From the NCBI GenBank assembly GCA_903837525.1, contig CAILUU010000026.1, forward strand, positions 30,236 to 94,235: 64,000 nt of DNA, in the 5' to 3' direction. Position 1 is the first letter of the stretch; each line of letters starts with the position of its first letter. The notes under the pieces were generated by a model. It saw nothing but the letters and a program-made list of their open reading frames with translations, ran no database searches and was not told the DNA's origin. Positions 35,844 to 45,100 of this stretch are shown one piece after another. The stretch comes from an uncultured Bacteroidota bacterium. Its GTDB lineage: Bacteria > Bacteroidota > Bacteroidia > Chitinophagales > Chitinophagaceae. Both the position numbers and the translations under genes were made by a program.

Positions 35844-37000
35844 TCTAACAATTCAATTTCATTTTCATCGCTACCATCTAACAACGGTATATTGCTAACG
35901 CCAGCTCCAGCAATACCTTTAACACTACCGTATAATCCACTTGTACTCAGTAAAACTTTTTCTAATTGTTTCTCTCTCTCTTTCCACAATTTTTCCATTT
36001 GAATACGCTCTTTCATTATGCTTTGCTTCATGGCCATAAAACCCTCCACAATAGATTCCATTTGGCCTCTAAACTCAATCCCCGTTAAATAGTTGTACAA
36101 GAGCTGCATTTTATCGCCTTTATTTTCCTGACTTTTTTGTGCTTCGTAAATTTTTATAATTCCATTTCGTAATAATTGTGCAACGCTACTTACTTCGTTA
36201 AACGTACAAATCCATACACCATCTTTTTCTCCAAATTTTTCCATATCCTTCGGAAAAACTTGCGTTACTAAAATAGCTACATCGCTACCACTGTTACGCA
36301 TATCTGCTTTTAACTTATCTATCCAGCCGTTGCTCCAAGCCTTTGTACGCTTGCTTTCATAAATAATTTTGCCACATATTGTGTTGCTATTGTTTCGTAT
36401 AACTTGTATGCAATCTGCACCTTCTACGCCTTTTTCAACTTCTTCAATAATATCAAAAGGGAAATACGATTGTAAAATTTCTTCTAACAATAGCTCTTGA
36501 CTTTCGCCCTGTAATTGCATACTCCCTTGCTCACTCTTACGCTTTAGCTCTTCTATTAATTTTTGTTGCTGCTCCATTTGCAGCTTATATTCTTTTGTTT
36601 TTAAGTCAAATATTTCTTGCTCTCTTTTTATGGCGCTTTCTTCAATTTCTTTGCGTTTTTCTAAAAAGCGTTTTTCAATTTCAACCTCCATGTTTTTTTG
36701 CTTTTCTTCTAATGCATTTTTATCTCGTAACAAATCCAATTCCTTTTTTTGTAGATTTTGAAGTTGTTGTGTTTTTATTCTTGATTCTTCCTCTAATGCT
36801 TTTATTTTTACTACCGTATCGTCTGTAGCTTTTCTTAATGTATCATTTATCAACGCTGTTTTTTGTTTTTCAAATTCGTCTTCTTTTTTCTTTTGCCAAT
36901 CCATCATTTTTCCACGTAATTCTTTCTCAACCTCATTTTTAAGACTTTCGTTTAGTTCAAATTCGGTACCACAATTGGGGCATTTTATTTCGGTTGTCAT
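35840..37000 (-). CDS. DUF2130 coiled-coil protein with nuclease-like domain
   Basis: 386 residues. An N-terminal zinc ribbon half (KCPNCGTEFEL) is followed by a long coiled coil (about 20-165) and the DUF2130 domain (about 165-310). In that domain, IYESKRTKAW and AILVTQVFP carry an E-x-K pair like the PD-(D/E)xK nuclease fold. A second coiled stretch precedes a Gly-rich tail. Restriction or repair role is inferred from the fold only. No methylase or restriction partner nearby. Confidence 0.85.
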   Translation of the reverse strand: MTTEIKCPNCGTEFELNESLKNEVEKELRGKMMDWQKKKEDEFEKQKTALINDTLRKATDDTVVKIKALEEESRIKTQQLQNLQKKELDLLRDKNALEEKQKNMEVEIEKRFLEKRKEIEESAIKREQEIFDLKTKEYKLQMEQQQKLIEELKRKSEQGSMQLQGESQELLLEEILQSYFPFDIIEEVEKGVEGADCIQVIRNNSNTICGKIIYESKRTKAWSNGWIDKLKADMRNSGSDVAILVTQVFPKDMEKFGEKDGVWICTFNEVSSVAQLLRNGIIKIYEAQKSQENKGDKMQLLYNYLTGIEFRGQMESIVEGFMAMKQSIMKERIQMEKLWKEREKQLEKVLLSTSGLYGSVKGIAGAGVSNIPLLDGSDENEIELLD

Positions 37001-37024
37001 TATATTATTTTTTTACAAGATAAA

Positions 37025-37049
37025 TAAAAAAGCGAAGTAAAACTTCGCT
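37025..37049 (-). terminator. Terminator of tRNA-Leu(GAG)
   Basis: Minus strand: AGCGAAGT pairs with ACTTCGCT around TTT, followed by a T-run. Confidence 0.8.
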
Positions 37050-37056
37050 GTAAAAG

Positions 37057-37140
37057 TGCGGCAAAGGAGATTCGAACTCCCATTCCGTTGCCGGAGCTAC
37101 CACCTCAAGGTAGTGCGTCTACCAATTTCGCCATCGCCGC
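37057..37140 (-). tRNA. tRNA-Leu (anticodon GAG)
   Basis: Class II tRNA. Acceptor GCGGCGA with TTGCCGC, anticodon stem CTACC/GGTAG around TTGAGGT, a long variable arm (CTCCGGCAACGGAATG) and T arm GGAG TTCGAAT CTCC. CCA not encoded. Confidence 0.95.
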
Positions 37141-37208
37141 AATGGTTTGTAAAAGTATATTTTATCAAGTTATAATTTGTATACAACTGTTTAATCCATT
37201 GTAAATCC

Positions 37209-38363
37209 CTATTTTTTTAATATAATTCTAAACGTTGTTCCTTTACCCACTTCGCTATTTTTTACAAATAATTCGCCTTTGTGGTAATGCTCAATAATAC
37301 GTTTGCTAAGGCTTAATCCTAAACCCCAGCCTCTTTTTTTTGTAGTATATCCAGGTTTAAAAACTTTATTAATGTTCGATTTTAAAATGCCTTTTCCACT
37401 ATCGGTTACCTCTATTACAGTTTGTGTAATTTCGTTTTTAATATCCACCACAATACTACCTTTTCCATCCATGGCATCCAATGCATTTTTTAATAAATTT
37501 TCTATTACCCAATCAAAAAGCGGAGCGTTAATCATTACACTAATATCATAATCATTTTGGCTGTTAATGCTAAATGAAACTTTATCGGTAGATCTTCTTT
37601 TTATATAATCTACCATATTTTCTACCTGCTGTACAATATTTTTTTCTTCTAATTGAGGGATGCTTCCTATTTTACCAAAACGATCACTAACTAGTTTTAG
37701 TCTATCTACATCTTTCTCAATTTCTACACCAATTTTTTCGTTAACAGGGTTGTCTTTTAGCATTTCTACCCAACCCTGTAAGGAGGAGATTGGAGTGCCT
37801 AATTGATGGGCAGTTTCCTTTGCCATACCCGCCCAAACTTGATTTTGAGTACTTTTATTACGAACAGAAACGGTAACTAATGCAATGATAACAAACAACG
37901 CAACAATTATTAATTGAATAATTGGATAATAGCGAACTTCCTTTAATAAATTCGAATCGCCATAATAGTATTTGTTTACGAATAAAGGATCCTTGGAAAT
38001 TTCTACTTCAATGGCTGGGTTTTCTTTTTTAAATTCGGCTAATTTAATTTGTATATAGTTACTTTCTTTTTTAATACGATTTGTATCTAAATTTAAGGTA
38101 GCTCCAGACGGATTATCTTTTTCGTCGGTTTCAATAATAGGAATATCTTTATTTTCGTTTGCAATCTTTGTTGTAAGGCTTAAGGCAGATTCATCTAATG
38201 TAGAGGCTCTTGTTTTTAACGACTCTGCCCATACATTTACTTTTTTTCGTTCGTCTGCCGCAATTTTTTTTGCTAAATAGTTCGAATAAAAAATAGTGCC
38301 CGTAACAATAGCAATTGCAATTAACGCCAAAGCACTTCGCCAATTAAAAAAGTTTGAAAACAT
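37209..38363 (-). CDS. Membrane sensor histidine kinase
   Basis: 384 residues. Two membrane helices (about 10-27 and 147-168) enclose a periplasmic sensor region. The H-box is AKETAHQLGTPISSL with His 186. The HATPase domain shows NLLKNALDAMDG, TDSGKGI and RGWGLGLSLSKRI. No HAMP domain between the second helix and the H-box. No response regulator is adjacent, so it is an orphan here. Promoter box 50 bases upstream. Confidence 0.9.
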   Translation of the reverse strand: MFSNFFNWRSALALIAIAIVTGTIFYSNYLAKKIAADERKKVNVWAESLKTRASTLDESALSLTTKIANENKDIPIIETDEKDNPSGATLNLDTNRIKKESNYIQIKLAEFKKENPAIEVEISKDPLFVNKYYYGDSNLLKEVRYYPIIQLIIVALFVIIALVTVSVRNKSTQNQVWAGMAKETAHQLGTPISSLQGWVEMLKDNPVNEKIGVEIEKDVDRLKLVSDRFGKIGSIPQLEEKNIVQQVENMVDYIKRRSTDKVSFSINSQNDYDISVMINAPLFDWVIENLLKNALDAMDGKGSIVVDIKNEITQTVIEVTDSGKGILKSNINKVFKPGYTTKKRGWGLGLSLSKRIIEHYHKGELFVKNSEVGKGTTFRIILKK

Positions 38364-38412
38364 ACCTAAAAATAAGAAAATAGTTAACAGTTTAAAGTAT
38401 GTTTGTATAAAA

Positions 38413-38420
38413 CAAATATA
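38413..38420 (-). promoter_or_regulatory. -7 box upstream of the histidine kinase gene
   Basis: Minus strand TATATTTG, perfect TAnnTTTG, leaving a leader of roughly 40 bases. Confidence 0.55.
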
Positions 38421-38460
38421 AAGCCAAAATGTAACCCTTTAAGGTGTAGCTGTAATAAAA

Positions 38461-39552
38461 ATGAATGATACCTCCATACATACAACAAAAGATAGCCATT
38501 TTGATAGCATAAAAGAGGGTGGTAACGACCAATATCCACTTGTGGCTATTGTAATTTTAAATTGGAATGGCAAAGTATTTTTAAATAAATTTTTACCTTC
38601 TGTACTAGAATCTACTTATAAAAATAAACGAATTATTTTGGCAGACAATGCCTCTACTGATGACTCTGTAAAGTTTGTACAACAAAACTTTAGTGAAGTA
38701 GAGATTATAATAAATGATACCAATGAAGGGTTTGCAAAAGGTTATAACACGGCTTTAAAACAAATTGATGCTGATTATTTTGTTTTATTAAATAGCGATG
38801 TTGAAGTTACACCCAATTGGATAGAGCCTATAATTGAGTTAATGCAAAGCGATAAATTAATAGCAGCTTGCCAACCTAAAATTTTAGCTTACGAAGCTAA
38901 AAATAAATTTGAATATGCAGGTGCAAGTGGAGGTTGGTTAGATTTTTTAGGGTATCCCTTTATGAGAGGTAGAGTGTTTGATGTTTGTGAAAACGATGAG
39001 GGGCAGTACGATACCTTGCAACAATGCTTTTGGGCTAGTGGTGCAGCCTTGTTTGTAAAAGCTGAAATTTATACCGAACTAAACGGTTTGGATGAATATT
39101 TTTTCGCACATCAAGAAGAAATTGATTTTTGTTGGAGAGCACAATTAAAGGGATATAAAATATATGTGCAGCCACTATCAAAAGTATATCATGTAGGTGG
39201 TGGGACCTTAAAAAATGGCAGCCAAAAAAAAGTATTTTTAAATTTTAGAAACAACTTAATTATGTTGTTTAAAAACCTTCCATTATCTAAATTAATATGG
39301 GTGCTTCCTTGTAGGTTTTTGTTAGATGCACTATCTGCTTACAAAGGCTTATTTACTGGAGATGTTTGTTACTTTTGGGCCATTGCAAAAGCTCATTTCG
39401 CTTTTGTAAAATGGATTTTTTTAGGCAAAAAAAAGTCAAGTTTTACACAATCCAAAAATAAATCTTTTGTTGGGATGGTAGCTAAATCGGTTGTTTGGGC
39501 TTATTTTGTAACGAAACAAAAAACATTTACAGAAATTGTTAAGCCTAAATAA
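38461..39552 (+). CDS. Family 2 glycosyltransferase
   Basis: 363 residues. GT-A fold with AIVILNWNGKVFLNKFLPS, LADNASTDDSV and the DxD-type LLNSDVEVTPNW; the acceptor segment HQEEIDFCWRAQLKG follows. The C-terminal third is basic with a possible membrane-associated helix (about 280-330). Resembles rhamnosyltransferase-type enzymes of cell-surface glycan synthesis. Not in an operon with the sugar-nucleotide genes. Confidence 0.9.
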   Translation: MNDTSIHTTKDSHFDSIKEGGNDQYPLVAIVILNWNGKVFLNKFLPSVLESTYKNKRIILADNASTDDSVKFVQQNFSEVEIIINDTNEGFAKGYNTALKQIDADYFVLLNSDVEVTPNWIEPIIELMQSDKLIAACQPKILAYEAKNKFEYAGASGGWLDFLGYPFMRGRVFDVCENDEGQYDTLQQCFWASGAALFVKAEIYTELNGLDEYFFAHQEEIDFCWRAQLKGYKIYVQPLSKVYHVGGGTLKNGSQKKVFLNFRNNLIMLFKNLPLSKLIWVLPCRFLLDALSAYKGLFTGDVCYFWAIAKAHFAFVKWIFLGKKKSSFTQSKNKSFVGMVAKSVVWAYFVTKQKTFTEIVKPK

Positions 39553-39573
39553 TTTTTTTTACCACATAGTGCT

Positions 39574-39581
39574 TACTTTTG
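39574..39581 (+). promoter_or_regulatory. -7 box before the small membrane protein gene
   Basis: TACTTTTG followed by CAACGC; 18 bases before the ATG. Confidence 0.6.
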
Positions 39582-39599
39582 CAACGCAAATTTTAACAA

Positions 39600-39803
39600 A
39601 TGGAAAAAGAGATAATCGACGATAGTCACAAAGATTTTACACATAATTGGGTATCATCATCTCGTTTTATATGGTTTTGTCAAGTGTTTTTGGTTATAGC
39701 ATTTGTATTAGGCGGCTGTTACAACCTTTACACCCATAGATATAAAGGCAAGCCAGAGGTTAATGTACCACCTAACACAGAGTACAATCCAAAATATAAA
39801 TAA
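39600..39803 (+). CDS. Small single-pass membrane protein
   Basis: 67 residues. One membrane helix (about 22-40, FIWFCQVFLVIAFVLGGCY), with a charged N-terminus and a C-terminal Pro/Asn-rich tail (PPNTEYNPKYK). A promoter box directly upstream and normal codon use support a real gene. No family recognised. Confidence 0.65.
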   Translation: MEKEIIDDSHKDFTHNWVSSSRFIWFCQVFLVIAFVLGGCYNLYTHRYKGKPEVNVPPNTEYNPKYK

Positions 39804-39831
39804 TTTTTTTTGCTGTATTACTAGCAACACT

Positions 39832-39839
39832 TATTTTTG
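39832..39839 (+). promoter_or_regulatory. -7 box of the tRNA-Gly/tRNA-Leu unit
   Basis: TATTTTTG, TAnnTTTG match, 36 bases before tRNA-Gly. Confidence 0.6.
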
Positions 39840-39875
39840 CACTCCAAATTTTTTGGGATTGATTTTAGTTTTATT

Positions 39876-39948
<73 letters not shown>

Positions 39949-39999
39949 CAAAAAGTAAAAATCTTGACTCAGTTAGGGTTGTTTTACAAAAATTGTGTC

Positions 40000-40085
40000 A
40001 CTCGAGTGGTGGAACTGGTAGACACGCAGGACTTAAAATCCTGTTTACAGCAATGTAAGTGTGGGTTCAACTCCCATCTCGAGTA
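40000..40085 (+). tRNA. tRNA-Leu (anticodon TAA)
   Basis: Class II. Acceptor ACTCGAG/CTCGAGT, anticodon stem CAGGA/TCCTG around CTTAAAA, variable arm TTTACAGCAATGTAAGT, T arm GTGGG/CCCAT. The first base is A rather than the usual G, still paired with T. CCA not encoded. Confidence 0.94.
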
Positions 40086-40093
40086 CTTATTTT

Positions 40094-40122
40094 AAGCCTT
40101 CATTTATTATGAAGGCTTTTTT
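40094..40122. terminator. Bidirectional terminator after tRNA-Leu(TAA)
   Basis: AAGCCTTCAT/ATGAAGGCTT with a 5-base loop and T-run on the plus strand; it also closes the convergent gene ending at 40127. Confidence 0.88.
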
Positions 40123-40126
40123 AATT

Positions 40127-40957
40127 TTAACGATACTTATATTCTATACTGCCTAATAATTTACCTTCTTTTGAGTAACAGCGTTCAGTAGTTCTTAAAT
40201 TAACTTCGTAGTTATATTTCCAAACAAAATAATAGGCACCTTCTTCTTCTGCAACTTTCATTTGAGCTAGCTGATTGCCTTGGTTGTATTGGAAAATATA
40301 ATCTGTAGTTATTTTTTTTTGCTGCTGGTACTTATGTACAATATCTGTTAATCTATTTTTAGCATCGTAATAATAGTAATATAAATCGCCAGTTTCACTA
40401 TTTTTTTCGATGGTTACATTTTTATTTTCATCTAATGAAAATAAAAAATTCATGGTATCCTTTTTATTTTTCACAACTATAAGTTTTGCAAGGTTTCCTG
40501 TATTATCGTAGTTGTAAAAATGATCTTCAAAATTATTGTCTTCATAATCATCCTGTTTAAAATGAGTTTCGGAAATAATTTTTATAACTTTATTAAGATT
40601 GTTATAAGTATAAATGCTATTTGTTACAGAAATTTCAGAACTATCTTTTGTTGTCTGTAAATATCCTTCTTTGCTAAAGGTTGAAGTTAAAATTGTTTTA
40701 TATGATGTAGATGTTTGAGTTATAGTTTTAATGGTGCTATAATCTCTGCTAATTTCTTTTTTACAAAAAAATCCTTCGCTAGGCAAGCCATCTGTTTCTA
40801 AGGAGATGACAGCAATTTCCTTAATTTTTTCATCTTTATAAGTATTTAATTCAGTAACTAATTGCTTGTTTATTATGATATCTTTATAAAAGTATTGACT
40901 CTTGGCTTTTATAAAAAAAAAGCAGCATAGCGGAATAAAATAATTTTTTTTTTTCAT
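40127..40957 (-). CDS. Secreted hypothetical protein with YD-like repeats
   Basis: 276 residues, signal peptide MKKKNYFIPLCCFFFIKAKS. The mature part is a series of short beta strands with YNNLNKVIKI, YNYDNTGNLAKLIV, YYYYDAKNRLTDIV and FQYNQGNQLAQM at 25-30 residue spacing, recalling RHS/YD repeats but without a toxin domain. Probably an exported beta-sheet protein; role unknown. Frame closed by the shared terminator. Confidence 0.75.
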   Translation of the reverse strand: MKKKNYFIPLCCFFFIKAKSQYFYKDIIINKQLVTELNTYKDEKIKEIAVISLETDGLPSEGFFCKKEISRDYSTIKTITQTSTSYKTILTSTFSKEGYLQTTKDSSEISVTNSIYTYNNLNKVIKIISETHFKQDDYEDNNFEDHFYNYDNTGNLAKLIVVKNKKDTMNFLFSLDENKNVTIEKNSETGDLYYYYYDAKNRLTDIVHKYQQQKKITTDYIFQYNQGNQLAQMKVAEEEGAYYFVWKYNYEVNLRTTERCYSKEGKLLGSIEYKYR

Positions 40958-41055
40958 TTTTGTTTTTTTGTTGTTTTATCAACAATTTGGGTCTAAATTA
41001 TACTATTATTTTATACGCCGCTAAACTTTAGTATTTTTAACAAAAAAATATTGTT

Positions 41056-41376
41056 TTGAGCTATTATAAAGAACTAGTAAAAAAAAATTGCCTTAATTGT
41101 AATGCTGAAGTAGAAGGTAGAATTTGTAGTATATGCCGGCAAGAAAATATTGAAGTTAAAGAGACTTTTTGGCGTATAATTCGTCACTTTTTTGAAGATA
41201 TTACCCACTATGATGGCAAATTTTTAAGTACTCTTAAATTACTACTGACTATACCTGTTTTTTTATCATCGGAATATTTAAGGGGTAGAAGAGCCAGTTG
41301 TTTTCAGTCTATTCCATTGTATGTTTTTACCTCTGGATTTTTCTTTTTAATTTTTTCAACTTTTACACTTCAATAA
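41056..41376 (+). CDS. Truncated DUF3667 family protein
   Basis: 106 residues from a TTG start. The zinc ribbon CLNCNAEVEGRICSICRQEN and the DUF3667 core RIIRHFFEDITHYDGKFLST then YLRGRRASCFQSI and FTSGFFFLIF are complete. Full members continue for another 100 or more residues with further membrane helices, so this one lacks its C-terminal part. Its TAA overlaps the mazG ATG (TAATG), so it may have been kept because it couples translation into mazG. Confidence 0.75.
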   Translation: MSYYKELVKKNCLNCNAEVEGRICSICRQENIEVKETFWRIIRHFFEDITHYDGKFLSTLKLLLTIPVFLSSEYLRGRRASCFQSIPLYVFTSGFFFLIFSTFTLQ

Positions 41377-42146
41377 TGTCAACTAGTTTTGTAGAAAATC
41401 AATTTTTACGTTTAGTAGAAATAATGGATGAGCTTAGAGAAAAATGCCCATGGGATAAAAAGCAAACCATACAAACGCTTAGGCAACTTACCATAGAAGA
41501 AACCTATGAGCTAACTGATGCTATTACTGATGAGGATTGGCAAGGAATAAAGGAAGAGCTTGGAGATTTAATGCTGCACTTAGTTTTTTATGCAAAAATT
41601 GGGGCAGAAAAAAATAAATTTACCCTACAAGACGTTATTATGGGGGTTTGTGAAAAACTAATTAATAGGCATCCACATATTTATGGAGATGTAAAAGTAG
41701 CTGATGAGGAGGAGGTAAAAAGAAATTGGGAGAAGTTGAAATTAAAAGAAGGGAAAAAATCGATATTATCGGGGGTACCAAAATCGTTGCCATCCATGGT
41801 AAAAGCTATGCGATTACAAGAAAAAGCAAAGCAAGTAGGTTTTGAGTGGGAAAATAAAGAACAGGTATGGGAAAAGGTAAAAGAGGAAGAAAATGAACTT
41901 TTTGAAGCTATAAAGAGTAATAATAAAGAGCATATTGAAGAAGAATTGGGAGATTATTTTTTTTCAATTGTAAATTTTGCAAGGTTTTTGCAAGTAGATG
42001 CTGATAACGCCTTAGAACTAACGAATAAAAAATTTATTAGTCGGTTTACTAAAATGGAAATAGAAGCATTAAAAGAAGGAACCGACTTAAATGAAATGAC
42101 CTTACTTGAGATGGATGCTATTTGGAATAAAATAAAAAAACAATAA
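41376..42146 (+). CDS. mazG: Nucleoside triphosphate pyrophosphohydrolase MazG
   Basis: 256 residues from ATG 41376; a longer upstream reading is rejected because it translates the overlapping DUF3667 end. Two MazG domains are seen: EETYELTDAI with EELGDLMLHLVFYA, and EEENELFEAI with EEELGDYFFSIVNFARF. Hydrolyses non-canonical or excess NTPs to NMP and PPi. Followed after one base by the large histidine kinase frame. Confidence 0.95.
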   Translation: MSTSFVENQFLRLVEIMDELREKCPWDKKQTIQTLRQLTIEETYELTDAITDEDWQGIKEELGDLMLHLVFYAKIGAEKNKFTLQDVIMGVCEKLINRHPHIYGDVKVADEEEVKRNWEKLKLKEGKKSILSGVPKSLPSMVKAMRLQEKAKQVGFEWENKEQVWEKVKEEENELFEAIKSNNKEHIEEELGDYFFSIVNFARFLQVDADNALELTNKKFISRFTKMEIEALKEGTDLNEMTLLEMDAIWNKIKKQ

Positions 42147-42147
42147 T

Positions 42148-45100
42148 ATAAAAATATCATTAATTACGACTTTATTACTACGATATACCTCAAAACAGTT
42201 TTACTGGCTAATATTAGCTGCTTGGCTAATTACTATTTCTTTTTTAATAGACAATTATTGGAGTAGTAATTCCAGTATAGAGGGTGTACATAAACAAATA
42301 GAAAAATATATTGTACAACAAGAAAATGATTTTGACAAATTAATAGCAGATACACAACGTGTAAAAGAAATTACGAGCAATAATTTTTCACCTAATTTTT
42401 TAGCCACTATTGCGGCAAAAAAATATTTTTGTTTTTTTTATTCCTCTACTGGCAGGTCTAATACAAATCCATTATTTTGGAATACACAACTTGTTTTACC
42501 TTCTTCAGAAATACTATCATCAATCGATAGTGTAGGCTTTGTTTTATTACCAAATGGATATTATGTTTGGAAAAAAAAGGAACAACAAGGTTTATTAGCT
42601 GTTTGTCTAATTCCAATTAAATGGAATTTTTTTGTACAAAATGAGTATTTACAAAATTCATTTGCAGTAGGTGTAAATATTGAAAATGAGTATGGTATTG
42701 ATTTAGCAAAAGGAGTAATTAATGTTCATTCCAAAGAGGGAAAAAGTTTATTTTATTTAAAAAATATTGCAGCCTCCACACTATTTACAAACAGCTTTCT
42801 ATCAATACTACTTAGACTTATTGCTGTATTTTGTGTTTTAATTTTTATTAATAGTATTGCTAAATCTTTTTATTCCAAATATAATTTTATTGTTGCTTTA
42901 GTATTTTTGGTAGGAACAATTGGCTTATTAAGATTTTTATCCTATAAATTTCCTATCCCATTTAACCTTCGGCAATTTGAATTATTTGATCCAACCATAT
43001 ATAGTAGTAGTGCTATTTTAAAATCGCTTGGCGATTTACTTATTAATACATTTTTATTTATTTGGATTAGCTTTTTTGTACGAAGATATAGTCAAGAGTA
43101 TGCTAGTAAAATTAAGTTGAATACCCAAACACAGAAATGGCTTTTATTGAGTGGTTGTTCCGTTGCTTTCATATTCCTCACCTTTAATTGTGCCAATGTA
43201 ATCCGAAGCATGATTTCTGACTCTCAAGTTTCGTTTGATATAGTTAATTTTTTTACGTTAACAAAATATAGTGCTATTGGCTTTGTTATTATATGCTCAT
43301 TTACAATGGCTTATTTTATGCTATCACAAAGTATAGTACAATTACTAAAAAAAATATCACCTGAGCCTAACCTATCTTTTTATTTACTAATTTCTATTTT
43401 TGGCTTACTCTATTTATCGTTTAAATTAATTTATTCTACAAGTTTTTTTGAATTGATTGTTTTGGTGTGGCTTCTTATGTATGCATTTTTGCTTACTAAA
43501 GATACCGGTTTACAAAAAGCAAATAAATTTTATGCCGTAAAACTTGTACGTTGGTTGTTTTTGTTTTCTTGCTCAATTACGTTGTTAATCGTACTTGAAA
43601 ATACAACCAAAGAAATTGAAAAACGAAAGCATTATGCAGAAACACTTGCAAGTAAAACTGACCCTGCAAGTACCTCATTAATGAGTATAATGCTTACCGA
43701 TTTTAGAAACGATTTTTTAAGTAAAAACTTTGAACGTTTTAAAATTGAAAAGGAGAATAAATTTTTAAAAGATAGTCTGTTAAATGGCAACTTTACAAGT
43801 TATACGAATAAGTACGATACTAAATTATTTTTGTTTGATAAGGATGAAAAGCCGCTTTTTAACACAGATACTATTAATATAAATGAGTTAAATGTGGTTT
43901 TAACTACAGATGCAAAACCCACTAGCATACCCGATTTGTATTATTACGATATAGCGTATGACGAATATAGTTATATTGGAAAAAAAAACATAATAGATAC
44001 GGGCAATAATTTGCTAGGTTATTTTTATATTTTAGCTAATCCTAAAAAAAATAAATCAGAGGCGTTGTACCCAGAGCTATTTAGTAAGGGCAAAATAAAT
44101 GGTATTGAAAATTCTTCCTTATACTCTTTTGCAGTGTATAATAATTTTCAATTAATAAGTAATCATAATGATTATTCATTTGCGACAAAACTAGCAGAAA
44201 CAGATTTGCCAAAAGAAGAATTTACGTTGATAAGCAAAAATGGTTTCGATGAACTTTGGTATAAATTTAGTACTAAAAAAATAGTAATAATTGCTCGGCA
44301 TAATAATTTTATAATAGAATGCATTACATTATTTAGTTACTTGTTTTGTATTTTTTTAATATTAAGCGCCTTATTTTGGTTATTTAATAATTTACTACAT
44401 TTTGAATGGAGTAAATTATTAAAACTACAATATTTACAGTTTACTATTAGAAGCCAAATTTTCGGCACAATTATTTTTATAAGTGTTATGTCTTTTTTAA
44501 TTATTGGAGTTGCAACCATTTTGTTTTTTATAAAACGATATGAAGATAATAATAAAGAACGCCTTAGCCGAACCATAAAGGTTATGGGTAACGAGGCTAA
44601 AACTTCGTTAAACGAGTTAGCCATTTTTGATGATGTTATAAAAATTTACGACGAAGCGTACATAAAAAAACTTGAACAAACAATTGAAAAAATTTCGTCA
44701 ATTCATGCAGCAGATATTAATTTGTACGATTTAGAGGGTAACTTAAAAGTATCTTCTTTGCCTATACCTTATACAAAAGGTATTTTAAGTACAAAAATGA
44801 ATCCAATTGCTTTTTATCACTTAAGTAACCAAAAAGAAATACAATATTTTGGGAAAGAAAATATTGGGAATTTAAATTTTGTTAGCAACTATGTGCCTAT
44901 ATTAGATGACTCTGGCAATCCATACGCCTTTTTAAACATTCCATACTTTACTAGTCAAAGTGAGTTAAAGAAAGAAATTTCAAACTTTTTAGTTACCATA
45001 ATTAATTTAAATGCCTTTATATTTTTAATTGCAGGTATTGTTGCACTTTTTATTACCAATAGAATTACTCGTTCGTTTTCGTTTATTAGCGATAAAATGA

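Noticed and set aside
41298..41375. Hydrophobic N-terminal extension of MazG
   Set aside because: It is the out-of-frame translation of the DUF3667 gene end; MazG proteins are cytosolic and the ATG at 41376 fits the family start.
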